In this document: piece by piece, positions 8,111-16,598 of the stretch
Layout of the letters: each line of letters starts with the position of its first letter
Position numbering within the stretch: the stretch's first letter is position 1
Source of the DNA: a virus
Virus record (IMG/VR): IMGVR_UViG_3300033145_000381
Coordinates: 1 to 38,529 of that record
Reading direction: 5' to 3' (one strand)
Length of the DNA stretch: 38,529 nucleotides
Notes under the pieces: model-generated
Told to the model about the DNA's origin: nothing
Seen by the model: the letters and a program-made list of their open reading frames with translations, nothing else
Database searches by the model: none
Program-made: the position numbers and the translations under genes

Positions 8111-9577
8111 ATGCCAAAAATACCACAAGCAACATCAAAACAAGCTCTCTCGGGGAAAGCTCCAAGCGTAAAAGTTTCTCCCGGGAGTTTTGCCGTTACC
8201 GGACAAGCAATAGAAAAAGCCGGCAAGGCGCTATCGGTAGTCTCGGCCAGGTTTAAGGATCTGCAAAACCTCGAGGAATATACCTCCGGAATGACAGGCG
8301 CAAAGAGGGCGCTCAAAGATCTCGAAGTTAAGGCGGCGGCGGATCCGGATATATATACGATGGATCAAAGATACTCCCAGGAAATAAACAAGATCAAGGC
8401 AAACGCCGCAAAAGGGATCTCCGATCGTGAAACTCAAATAAGATTTGGCGTCGAGTTGGATAATTTTTCAAGGACGAAAGAATTTAATATCCGGACGATT
8501 TCAAGAGGCAAACAGATTGATCGATCAAAGGCGACTCTCCTTAATGATATGGACCAATCAAGACAAGACTATTACGATGCAAGCTCTCCTCTCGAACGCA
8601 AACAGCTATCCAATCAAGTCGAGTTTAGGTTATCGGAACACGCCAGGCTCGGAGTTATAACCGAGAAGTCTGCGGCAGAAACAAAAAAGGCGTGGGATGA
8701 TGATGTGCGAATTGGTCAAGTTAGTTATGACGCATCAATAGATCCGGCATTGGCAAAGAAAAACATTGAGGATGGCGCCTACAAGCTAAACGCTAAAGAA
8801 AAAGAGGAGGCGTTAAACGAGGTCGCCGCATTGGTAAAGAAACGAGAGGCAAGAAAAGAGGTTGATTTATTTCGTGGATTTAACGCCAATGAGGAGAATG
8901 TTGTCAATCAGATTGAGGATTTAAAAGTTTCCGATATTGATCGCCTGGAATTGATGGGATCAATCGGATCGCCTAATGGGATATCTAAAAAGTTTGCAGT
9001 AGTGGCCAGGAGAGCTATTACATCGGCAAAGGCTGAAAATCCGACGGTCGATGTTGGTAAATATAACGAGATACTCGACGAATTTGTGAACCTTAAAGTT
9101 ATCAAGAAAAATAAAAAGAAACGAACGGTATCCTCACTCGAGGATATTATGAAATTTAGAGTCAAGGTCATGTCCAGTTACGCCGATGGAGATATCCTTC
9201 AAGGGCAAATGCAGACGTTTCTTAAAGACGTCTCCCAGGTTTACGCAGACAAGCTAACCGATAAGGCAGAGGAAAATCTAAAGCTCGCAGATCCGGCGCC
9301 CTGGTTTGACATATTCGATTGGACTAAAAATTACAGCGATGATTTACCGGCGGCCAGGATGCGGATCGCCGAAAGTATGTTGGAAAAGATCGAAGGTGGC
9401 AAGGACCCACAGGAGGCAGCTACCCTGGCCATTGATGAGGAAAAATTAAACTCAAACGAAATGTATCGTCTTTATAAGGGTAAGAAAAAAGGCGATCCAA
9501 TAGAGACTCCGGCCGGAACAGTAATTTTTGACGGACTCGATGAGGATGGCGAGCCGATGATTAAGGATCCAGAATAA
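8111..9577 (+). CDS. Internal virion protein (T7 gp15-like position)
   Basis: The 488-residue product is predicted to be almost wholly helical and charged, with no signal peptide or enzymatic motif that I recognise. The N-terminal 40 residues are rich in Ala, Lys and Ser and low in acidic residues, then come long helices. Size, composition and position after the gp14-like gene and before a 1,348-residue gene match the gp15-like ejection protein, which builds the periplasmic tunnel with gp16. It starts 3 bases after the previous stop and its last base is the first base of the next start codon. The family assignment is from gene order more than from motifs. Confidence 0.65.
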   Translation: MPKIPQATSKQALSGKAPSVKVSPGSFAVTGQAIEKAGKALSVVSARFKDLQNLEEYTSGMTGAKRALKDLEVKAAADPDIYTMDQRYSQEINKIKANAAKGISDRETQIRFGVELDNFSRTKEFNIRTISRGKQIDRSKATLLNDMDQSRQDYYDASSPLERKQLSNQVEFRLSEHARLGVITEKSAAETKKAWDDDVRIGQVSYDASIDPALAKKNIEDGAYKLNAKEKEEALNEVAALVKKREARKEVDLFRGFNANEENVVNQIEDLKVSDIDRLELMGSIGSPNGISKKFAVVARRAITSAKAENPTVDVGKYNEILDEFVNLKVIKKNKKKRTVSSLEDIMKFRVKVMSSYADGDILQGQMQTFLKDVSQVYADKLTDKAEENLKLADPAPWFDIFDWTKNYSDDLPAARMRIAESMLEKIEGGKDPQEAATLAIDEEKLNSNEMYRLYKGKKKGDPIETPAGTVIFDGLDEDGEPMIKDPE

Positions 9578-12500
9578 TGTCAATGAGATTGAAAGACTTT
9601 TTAAGTACACAGACAACGGTTGACGAGACTCCCGGAAGGATGCGACTTGCCGACTTTATGACAATGGATCGTAAAACTACCGGAGAGGAGGGCGCTCAAT
9701 TCGACGCCGCCGGTTTCTTCCAGATAACAGACGAGCAAAGGTCGGAATGGGAAGGGCAAGGCCCGATCGGATATTTTGAGAGTGCGCAGCGAGTCGATAA
9801 AACTGAAATGATCCCGGTATGGGGAGCGGTAGAAGGGATGAGCAGGTCGATTGGACTCAAAAATGCGGCAGATCGGATCCGTGCGGACAATTACGAATTT
9901 GCTCCCGGGAAGAAAGCGCAAGATCTCGATCAAGTTAATAAATATCTTTTTAAACTCGCAGAGGAGCAAGTCCGGACCGTTACGATCGGCGGAAAGATCA
10001 TCGCCGGCGCAAGCGAATTGCCGGCATATATGGCCGAATTTCTTGCGACCGGAGGCATTGCGGCTCTAGGAAGGAAGGGAGTCAAGACGGCCGTTAAGCA
10101 TACGGCAAAGAACGGACTCCGGGGAGTTGTTAAAAGCGCTATAAAAAAGAACGCCATGAGAGTCGCCGGAGCATCGGCCGGCGCTGTTACGAGGACCACA
10201 ATCGGTATGCCTCATCGAGTTATTGAACAATACCAGGAGCGACAGCTCAACTCACAGCTTGCACTCACGGATAAAGGTTTTACGTTCCTTGAGTCCGCCC
10301 AGGAGAAACCTTTTATCTCGTTTATGAAAGCATACGGCGACATTGTTATTGAGAATTTATCAGAGGTTGCCGGTCCGGCATTAACGGCCGGAGCAAAGAA
10401 GATCATCCCGGCTAAAATGTCGAAGGTTTTAGCGGCTGCCTGGAAAAAGCTACATCCTAACAAGGCCGTAACAAAGCTATTTACGAAAGCCGGTTATAAC
10501 GGATTTGTCGAGGAACTCGGGGAGGAACGTCTCGGGGATCTCTTGAGAGCTGTAACCGGTGTCGAGGATTTTGGCGCCGGCGATGGAGCTAATGTTTTGG
10601 ATCGAGTTTTTGCATCGATACCTAACTCCGAGGAGTTTATGGTTGAGGCCGGGATTCTTGCAATACCCGGAGCGGCCAGGGCAACCGGATCCCAAGCGGT
10701 CCAACTGTATCGAAACCGGGTAAAGCAAACTCCGAAAGAGCAACGCCCGGGAAATATTGCAATCAACGAAGAAACCGGAGAGCCGATTGAGATCGATGGT
10801 CGGGAGATTACGGAGAAGGAACTCAACAAACTCGTTGAGGATATTGCGAAAGAGAGAGGAGACGTTGAGCTTGATGCCGAAGGAAAGCCGATTGTTAAGC
10901 CGGCTCCGGAGCCTAAAAAAGAGGCGCCCACACTCGAGCAGAAGATCCAGAAGATCAGCGAGGATTTTAAACGCAAAGAGACGAAAGCAAAAAAAGAAGT
11001 TAAGGCGGTCCAGGAGGAAATCATTAAAACGCTCGGAGAGTCAGATCTCACGGCCAACGATAAAGCTAAATTTATCAAATCGATTAAGAATATCCAAACG
11101 GTCGAACAATTTGAGAGACAACTCCCGGAGATCCAGGAACGGATCCAGGCGCTCGAGAGCAAGGCTTTTGCCCGGGACGTCAAATCAAAGATCAAAAAAG
11201 AGCTTAAAAAGATCGAGCCGACTAAGGTTGCCGGCAAACCGGTCGGAAAATTCACTCCGGAGATCCAAAGGATCCTTGATAAGCTCTCAGAGGCCTCTAA
11301 ATTGACCAAGACGGAGGCCCAGGCTCAAGCCGTATCTAACGTCGAAATGATGGGCGATCGTATGCCTACGGCCGAGGAGGCGCTAAATAATCGTATGCTA
11401 ACGCTTATGGGAGGCCTTGAGGACTCAACCGACGCCGATTTCCTTAATGATCTCCTGGATGAGATCCAAACGATCAAAGCAACCGGCAAAGCCGGCAAGC
11501 TATTACGTCAATTCGCAACGGCCGAGCGTTTCGATCAGATGAGAACGGATGCCAGGCAATCGATCATAGGAGACAAGCCTCCGGAGATCACAACAAAAGA
11601 AGAAAAAGAGTCTCGAGAAAAAAGCGCAAGAAAGAGCTTTTTTATCGGCCAATACGGATGGGACAATAAAATGGATTATCTGTCTCAAGACGATAAAACG
11701 TCAAAAGAAAATCAGAGCAATCTCTCTAAAATGGCCAGGGTAAGCAGAGAGATCCAGGAGGAAAAAGGCGGCAACCGAAGGAATGGAGAGAAGGTTGTCG
11801 ATATGGTTGCTCGATCTTTTGGTTTTCAAGGAAGTAGAGCTAAGAGAGAAAGACAGATGATCCGCCAATTACGCCGGGACTCGAAGATTATCGATCTCGG
11901 GAACTTTACGAACCGGAGAGGTGAGTATATTAAATTTGAGATCTCAAAAGCCCAAGCTCGCAAGCTCTGGATGGAGTTGCAGGATCCTACTCTCCGGGAA
12001 TCTCTTACCGGCGAGGAGCAAGTTGCCGCCGGCTTTGCCGAGATCCGAGGAAACGCATACAGCGAGGAAATGATAAACGAGATCAATATTTTCTTGACGG
12101 AGGAAGATAAGGCTCTCGCAAGAGAGCAGCTTAAATTTTACCGGGATTATTGGAAAACTGTCAACAAAGCATATCAGATCCGATACGGTGTGGATCTTCC
12201 TTTCAATGAGTTTTATTCTCCTATCCGCCGAAAAGGCTATACTACAGAATCCGGAAACGAATTTTTACAAGACGTCGGTTTCCGCCGAGGAGTGGGATCC
12301 GGATCCTTAAAGTCCAGGCAGCAGAACCTCCGACCGCTTGCTTTGCAGAATGATATCGAAGTTATGCAGCGACACATCCTAGAAATGGAACACTTTAAAA
12401 CCTGGGCCGGCAAGATCCAGGATCTCAATGCAATATTTGATGGCGAAACTCGGGAACTTATAAGGAGGAAATACGGATCTTCTATACTAAAGTCGATCGA

Positions 12501-13623
12501 CTTTCATATTCAAAGTTTTACATCCGGAGGGATCGAAAAGGCCAAAGGTTTCGAGGCGTGGGTCGACATTCTTCGAGTTAATTTTACTCAATCCGTGCTT
12601 TCTTTAAAGGGTGCGCTTACAGTAAAGCAGATAGTTTCTTTTATTGCATATGCTGATAATGTTCCTACTGCTGATTTTGCCAGGGGCGTTGCCGAGTTTA
12701 CAGCTAACCCTATCGCAAAAACAAAGATTCTCATGGATTCCGAGCTTTTAAGGGCTAGGGGGAAAGGTTGGACTCGAGACACTAAAGATGCGTTTGCGTC
12801 TCAAGAGTTTTCTGCATTAAGAGCGACTCCATCATTTAAAAATATGCTTATGTTTACGTCAAGGTGGGGCGATAAGGGTGCAATTCTTCTCGGGGGATGG
12901 TCCGTGTATTCACACGCAAAACGCCAGGGCAAGAGCCATGAGGAGGCCATTATTGAGTTTGAAGATGCGACATCATCCGCCCAACAATCAGCAGATCTCG
13001 ACCAGTTGTCCGATTGGCAGCGAGGAGGTCCTCTCGCTAAAATGTTCACAATGTTTACGTCCTCGCAAAATCAATATTTTCGTAAAGAGGTAAGCGCTAT
13101 CCGGAACCTTATCAAGGGACGAATGTCGCCACAACAGGCAGCCAAAAGGATTTTGATCTATCACTTTATGCTCCCGATGCTTTTCCAATGGGTTAGTGAT
13201 TTCGGGAAATGGGACGAGGACGAGCAACTCCGAGCGGCCGTCCTGGGGTCATTCAATGGTATATTTATCGTCAAGGATATGCTTGACATGATTGTTCGTT
13301 TGGGTATTAAAGGATATAAAGATTCAGATATCGCAATTTTTGACTCGGAACTCGAGGCTTTTCAGTTTGCAGAGGGTGTCTATAAGGCAATGCGAGAAAT
13401 AGATCCAAACGATATTTGGATGGAGGATATCATCGAAGCATCAAAAGAATTATTGGCAGGAGCAGTCGGTCCTAGATACGGCCTACCAATCAAACAATTA
13501 TTTAATGCAGCCGAAGGACTCGAGGATCTTGGAGAGGGAGACACGGTTGAGGGAGTCTTAAAGCTTGGCGGCTTTTCGCCTTACATTGTCGAAAAGAAAA
13601 TCGATAAACCGGGGATATTCTAA
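9577..13623 (+). CDS. Large internal virion (ejection) protein, gp16-like / polyvalent-protein-like
   Basis: At 1,348 residues this is the largest product. Residues 1-130 hold two copies of an MRLxDFxx motif (MRLKDFLS near 3, MRLADFMT near 22). An amphipathic Ala/Gly-rich helical zone around 140-230 could insert in membranes. A Lys/Glu-rich coiled coil spans about 445-560, and the C-terminal 500 residues resemble the helical region of large phage ejection or polyvalent proteins (SDWQRGGPLAKMFTMFTSSQ, then AAVLGSFNGIFIV). I find no lytic transglycosylase motif, which T7 gp16 carries at its N-terminus. Position after the gp14/gp15-like genes supports an ejection role; the membrane insertion is inference. 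Confidence 0.7.
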   Translation: MSMRLKDFLSTQTTVDETPGRMRLADFMTMDRKTTGEEGAQFDAAGFFQITDEQRSEWEGQGPIGYFESAQRVDKTEMIPVWGAVEGMSRSIGLKNAADRIRADNYEFAPGKKAQDLDQVNKYLFKLAEEQVRTVTIGGKIIAGASELPAYMAEFLATGGIAALGRKGVKTAVKHTAKNGLRGVVKSAIKKNAMRVAGASAGAVTRTTIGMPHRVIEQYQERQLNSQLALTDKGFTFLESAQEKPFISFMKAYGDIVIENLSEVAGPALTAGAKKIIPAKMSKVLAAAWKKLHPNKAVTKLFTKAGYNGFVEELGEERLGDLLRAVTGVEDFGAGDGANVLDRVFASIPNSEEFMVEAGILAIPGAARATGSQAVQLYRNRVKQTPKEQRPGNIAINEETGEPIEIDGREITEKELNKLVEDIAKERGDVELDAEGKPIVKPAPEPKKEAPTLEQKIQKISEDFKRKETKAKKEVKAVQEEIIKTLGESDLTANDKAKFIKSIKNIQTVEQFERQLPEIQERIQALESKAFARDVKSKIKKELKKIEPTKVAGKPVGKFTPEIQRILDKLSEASKLTKTEAQAQAVSNVEMMGDRMPTAEEALNNRMLTLMGGLEDSTDADFLNDLLDEIQTIKATGKAGKLLRQFATAERFDQMRTDARQSIIGDKPPEITTKEEKESREKSARKSFFIGQYGWDNKMDYLSQDDKTSKENQSNLSKMARVSREIQEEKGGNRRNGEKVVDMVARSFGFQGSRAKRERQMIRQLRRDSKIIDLGNFTNRRGEYIKFEISKAQARKLWMELQDPTLRESLTGEEQVAAGFAEIRGNAYSEEMINEINIFLTEEDKALAREQLKFYRDYWKTVNKAYQIRYGVDLPFNEFYSPIRRKGYTTESGNEFLQDVGFRRGVGSGSLKSRQQNLRPLALQNDIEVMQRHILEMEHFKTWAGKIQDLNAIFDGETRELIRRKYGSSILKSIDFHIQSFTSGGIEKAKGFEAWVDILRVNFTQSVLSLKGALTVKQIVSFIAYADNVPTADFARGVAEFTANPIAKTKILMDSELLRARGKGWTRDTKDAFASQEFSALRATPSFKNMLMFTSRWGDKGAILLGGWSVYSHAKRQGKSHEEAIIEFEDATSSAQQSADLDQLSDWQRGGPLAKMFTMFTSSQNQYFRKEVSAIRNLIKGRMSPQQAAKRILIYHFMLPMLFQWVSDFGKWDEDEQLRAAVLGSFNGIFIVKDMLDMIVRLGIKGYKDSDIAIFDSELEAFQFAEGVYKAMREIDPNDIWMEDIIEASKELLAGAVGPRYGLPIKQLFNAAEGLEDLGEGDTVEGVLKLGGFSPYIVEKKIDKPGIF

Positions 13624-15206
13624 TGACAGTAACGAAACAGATAAACAAAGTTATTTTTGTAGGGACAGCGACAACGGACGTCTATCCATATAGCCCTACT
13701 TTTAGCATTTTTGCGGCGACGGATCTTGTCGTCAATGAGGTATTGATCGCAACCGGCGTCTTGACTCCTCTAACGCTTGATGCAGTTACAGGAGGATTTA
13801 CGGCGGATCTTGACGGAGAGGGAGAGTTTGACGGCAACATCACTCTCTCGGATGGCAACTTGCCGGCTACGAAAAAGCTCGTTATCCAAAGCGTCCTCCC
13901 ATTTACTCAACAATCCGACTATACGTCCTTTGGGCCATTGCCGGCCGAAACGCATGAGAGAGGCCTGGACCGTGTTGTTAAGATTTGCCAACAGTTGCAA
14001 GAGCAGATCGATCGGAGCATTAAAGTATCGATTGATACAGAAGAAGCGGCAACAAGCGATGAATTGATCGCACAGATCAACGCCGCCGCAATAGCCGCAG
14101 AGGCAGCACAATCGGCAGCAGAGACGGCGGAGACTAATGCAGAGGCCTCAGAGCTTGCAGCAGCAGCGAGCGAAGCAGCAGCAGCAGCGAGCGCCGCCTC
14201 CGTTGTCGTCGATGATGTTACGCTTGAGAAAACAACTGATATCCATATTAAAGACGGAGGGGTTGATACGACTCAATTAGCCGCTTTGGCCGTTGAAACT
14301 GCGAAGATTGATAACGATGCCGTAACAGAGGCAAAGATCGTAAATGATGCTGTACAAAAAGAGCATATCAATTCCGATGTAGTCCGGGCAGACAATGGGC
14401 TTTCTCAACACACGGACGGATCCTTGCAAGTAGATCCTTCCGATACAAATCCGGGCCTTGAGATCTCAGACGGTGGTGTTCGTGTAGATTCAGATGAGTC
14501 GACTATTGAGCGAGATGCCGGAGGTATTCGGGTTAAAGACGCCGGGATTTCTACGGCAAAACTTAAAACTTCTCAAGGGGAAGTAAGCTATGCTCCCGGT
14601 GGTAGCGGACATGGAGGATATGCTATTTTGATTGCCGGGGAGGGAACCGCTACCGGTGAAGTCCACATCGGAAGCGTAACAACTTCGTACACCACTAAAG
14701 TTAGTATCGTTATTGGTGCAGGCGAAGGCCATCTTACTTTACCCGGCGGAGAATATGGATTTTATCCTCAAAGCAAATCTGGCTCACCGGGCGGTAATGA
14801 AACAGGATATTGCCAACAAAGATATGTTACAGCTTCCGGTCAAGATCATTGGATTTTTTTACTTATAGACAAAATAACCGGAGATATAAGAGCTGCGTAT
14901 TCTGCGCCGGATCATCCGATGTATGGGAACGGTGGAGACATTCAAGAGGTTCCGCATCCGTTTATTGGGAATGATTTGACAGGATTGGAAATTGTTATTC
15001 TAGGGAAATCTGATGTAGCAGAAGTCAAGGATAGGTCTACTAAAAAAGATACTATTCTGACAATAATAAATCGTGATTATACCGTCGATGTATCAAAAGA
15101 GGAGCCTTACGAGCCTTTGCATACAGGCCAATTCATAGATGAGGATCCGGTGATGGTTGATGTGCTGCCTACCGGCTTAAAAGTTAGGAAATTGAAGCAT
15201 AAATAA
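13623..15206 (+). CDS. Tail fibre protein
   Basis: The 527-residue protein begins with a beta-rich virion-anchoring region typical of podovirus tail fibres (YPYSPTFSIFAATDLVVNEV, then LPFTQQSDYTSFGPLPAETH and RVVKICQQLQEQIDRSI). An Ala/Glu-rich trimeric coiled-coil stretch lies at about 150-200, and repeated short beta units follow (VDTTQLAALAVE, AKIDNDAVTEAKI, GISTAKLK). From about 14,600 on, GATC sites become scarce, suggesting that the receptor-binding tip was exchanged more recently than the shaft. The tail fibre sets host range. The start codon shares a base with the stop of the gene before. Confidence 0.85.
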   Translation: MTVTKQINKVIFVGTATTDVYPYSPTFSIFAATDLVVNEVLIATGVLTPLTLDAVTGGFTADLDGEGEFDGNITLSDGNLPATKKLVIQSVLPFTQQSDYTSFGPLPAETHERGLDRVVKICQQLQEQIDRSIKVSIDTEEAATSDELIAQINAAAIAAEAAQSAAETAETNAEASELAAAASEAAAAASAASVVVDDVTLEKTTDIHIKDGGVDTTQLAALAVETAKIDNDAVTEAKIVNDAVQKEHINSDVVRADNGLSQHTDGSLQVDPSDTNPGLEISDGGVRVDSDESTIERDAGGIRVKDAGISTAKLKTSQGEVSYAPGGSGHGGYAILIAGEGTATGEVHIGSVTTSYTTKVSIVIGAGEGHLTLPGGEYGFYPQSKSGSPGGNETGYCQQRYVTASGQDHWIFLLIDKITGDIRAAYSAPDHPMYGNGGDIQEVPHPFIGNDLTGLEIVILGKSDVAEVKDRSTKKDTILTIINRDYTVDVSKEEPYEPLHTGQFIDEDPVMVDVLPTGLKVRKLKHK

Positions 15207-15218
15207 AAGGAGATCACT

Positions 15219-16106
15219 ATGTCATTTAGAGGCGGAAAATCAAAAGTAATTGTTTTATCAAAGGAGCACGTCGACGCTCAAAGAGGGGTGGATCTCAAAA
15301 ACTTTCAAGATGAGGTTGCTATGTGGAGACAGAAGGTCGAGGATGCAAAAGAGGAGCTTGCCTCTATACAGGCTAAAATTGAGCAAAGCCAAAACGATCA
15401 TAAGCAATGGTTGATCGATAAGACGGCGGAGATAAGTGGAGACATTGCAAAGCTCGAGGAGGCTAGAGTTATTTCGATCGATGAGCATGACAAGAAAAGG
15501 GAGGAGATCCAGTCTATTGTTGATAGGGACGAAGAAATCTTGAGTCGAACATTATCCGCAGAACGCAGAGGACGAGAAGAAAAGGAAAAAAGCGCTCAAT
15601 ATTTATCAGACGTCCAGGCGGAGAGATCCAATATCGAGGCAAAGCAATATAAACTCGAGAGCGATATTAAACATAATCAGGAGATCCTTAACGAGACAAA
15701 CTTCCGGATCAAAAAGAATAAGGAGGCCCTACAATTAGGAGAAGAAAAGAGGCACGAACTTATCCAGATCCAGGGGCGCATCGATGGCGGTCTTGAGAGG
15801 CAAGTTGCGGTCGAGTCCTCCAATGAGGATCTAGCCAAAAAAATAGCCGAGCAATTAAAGACTCTCAAAGAAAAGCTCGCTCAAGCCGATAAATTGTCCA
15901 GGGATCAGAGAGAGTTTGCTGTAAAACAGAACGAGTATGATCTATGGTTAAAGGATAAAGCAGCAAAAGAGGCGGCGCAAATCGCAAAGGATAACGAGCT
16001 TAACGCATTGGAAAGGGCATTGCGAAAACAAGAATCCGATATCAAACGCCGGCTCGATATAGTTAAATCATTAGAACAAAAACAAGGAGGGGATCATAAT
16101 GGATAG
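15219..16106 (+). CDS. Long coiled-coil protein of unknown function, tail-fibre neighbour
   Basis: This 295-residue product is almost entirely heptad-patterned and charged from about residue 25 to the end, with runs such as ERRGREEKEKSAQYLSDVQA. It has no cysteine, membrane segment or catalytic motif. AAAAGGAG lies just before the ATG. It sits between the tail fibre and a small beta-rich protein and overlaps the latter by 8 bases, so a structural or fibre-assembly (chaperone or connector) role is plausible but unproven. Dense GATC sites show it shares the composition of the phage backbone. Confidence 0.6.
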   Translation: MSFRGGKSKVIVLSKEHVDAQRGVDLKNFQDEVAMWRQKVEDAKEELASIQAKIEQSQNDHKQWLIDKTAEISGDIAKLEEARVISIDEHDKKREEIQSIVDRDEEILSRTLSAERRGREEKEKSAQYLSDVQAERSNIEAKQYKLESDIKHNQEILNETNFRIKKNKEALQLGEEKRHELIQIQGRIDGGLERQVAVESSNEDLAKKIAEQLKTLKEKLAQADKLSRDQREFAVKQNEYDLWLKDKAAKEAAQIAKDNELNALERALRKQESDIKRRLDIVKSLEQKQGGDHNG

Positions 16107-16500
16107 GAACACTTTTATTGACATAATGGCAATCGAAGGAGCAGCATCAATCGCCGTCGCAACTACCGGGACGGCTTGGTCAAAATCTTTTAAGATGCCA
16201 AAAAACAGATCTTTCGCTTTAGAGCTAAAGGTCGAGAGTCCCGGTACGGTTACGGTTGCCGTATGGCTTGAGCAAGGCAACGAGGAATTGACTGCGGCCG
16301 AGGAGAGCTTGACAAATGCAAACTATGTGATCCCGGAAACCGACAGCGCTTTATTTTCTCCGGCATCGGCAAAGGTTTACATGGTTGACCTCGGACCGGT
16401 TGTTTCAAAGTTTGCACGGATCAAGTTTATTGGTAGCGGCTCCAATGATGCCGGCACAATAATAACAAGGGCGAGGATTGTATTAAGTGAAAATGCGTAA
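16099..16500 (+). CDS. Small beta-rich virion-associated protein, function unknown
   Basis: The 133-residue protein has alternating hydrophobic strands (RSFALELKVESPGTVTVAVW, KVYMVDLGPVVSKFARIKFI) and looks like a beta-sandwich. AAGGAGGGG precedes the ATG. Its last codons (RARIVLSENA) recur in slightly changed form 98 bases downstream as RVRLVLSENS, showing that the end of this gene was once duplicated in tandem. Position after the tail fibre genes suggests an adhesion or fibre-tip accessory role; no family is recognised. Confidence 0.55.
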   Translation: MDRNTFIDIMAIEGAASIAVATTGTAWSKSFKMPKNRSFALELKVESPGTVTVAVWLEQGNEELTAAEESLTNANYVIPETDSALFSPASAKVYMVDLGPVVSKFARIKFIGSGSNDAGTIITRARIVLSENA

Positions 16501-16598
16501 TCTATTACTCGCAATCCTCATCGCTATCTTATCAATCGGGTGGTGATGGGGATCCAACTATAATGAGAGTGAGGCTTGTTCTAAGTGAAAATTCATAA
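16487..16598 (+). pseudogene. Tandem-duplication scar: broken signal-peptide start plus leftover 3' end of the previous gene
   Basis: Starting at the GTG at 16487 (or ATG at 16493), a frame encodes a signal-like sequence ending IAILSIGW, then TGA at 16544-16546, then WGSNYNE. The next intact gene starts at the GTG at 16585 and reads LFSLGWKWGSNYNEG, so the broken copy matches it with a stop in place of the Lys codon. After the broken copy, 16563-16598 encodes MRVRLVLSENS, a near copy of the previous gene's C-terminus (24 of 30 bases identical). The order end-start-end-start shows that a two-gene unit was duplicated and its middle deleted. The 12-codon remnant may still couple translation to the GTG at 16585. 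Confidence 0.75.

Noticed and set aside
10757-11305. Arg/Ser-rich open frame on the plus strand inside the ejection protein gene
   Set aside because: Low-complexity shift-frame reading of a Lys/Glu coiled coil; no ribosome site.
10494-11309. Long open frame on the minus strand inside the ejection protein gene (271 codons)
   Set aside because: It has Ser/Leu-biased shadow composition and no ribosome site, and lies opposite a well-supported gene. The other minus-strand frames are similar shadows.
16487-16584. TGA at 16544 as a recoded or read-through codon
   Set aside because: TGA is used as an ordinary stop elsewhere (for example 27416-27418 and 24873-24875), and the frame ends soon after at another TGA; a decayed duplicate explains it better.
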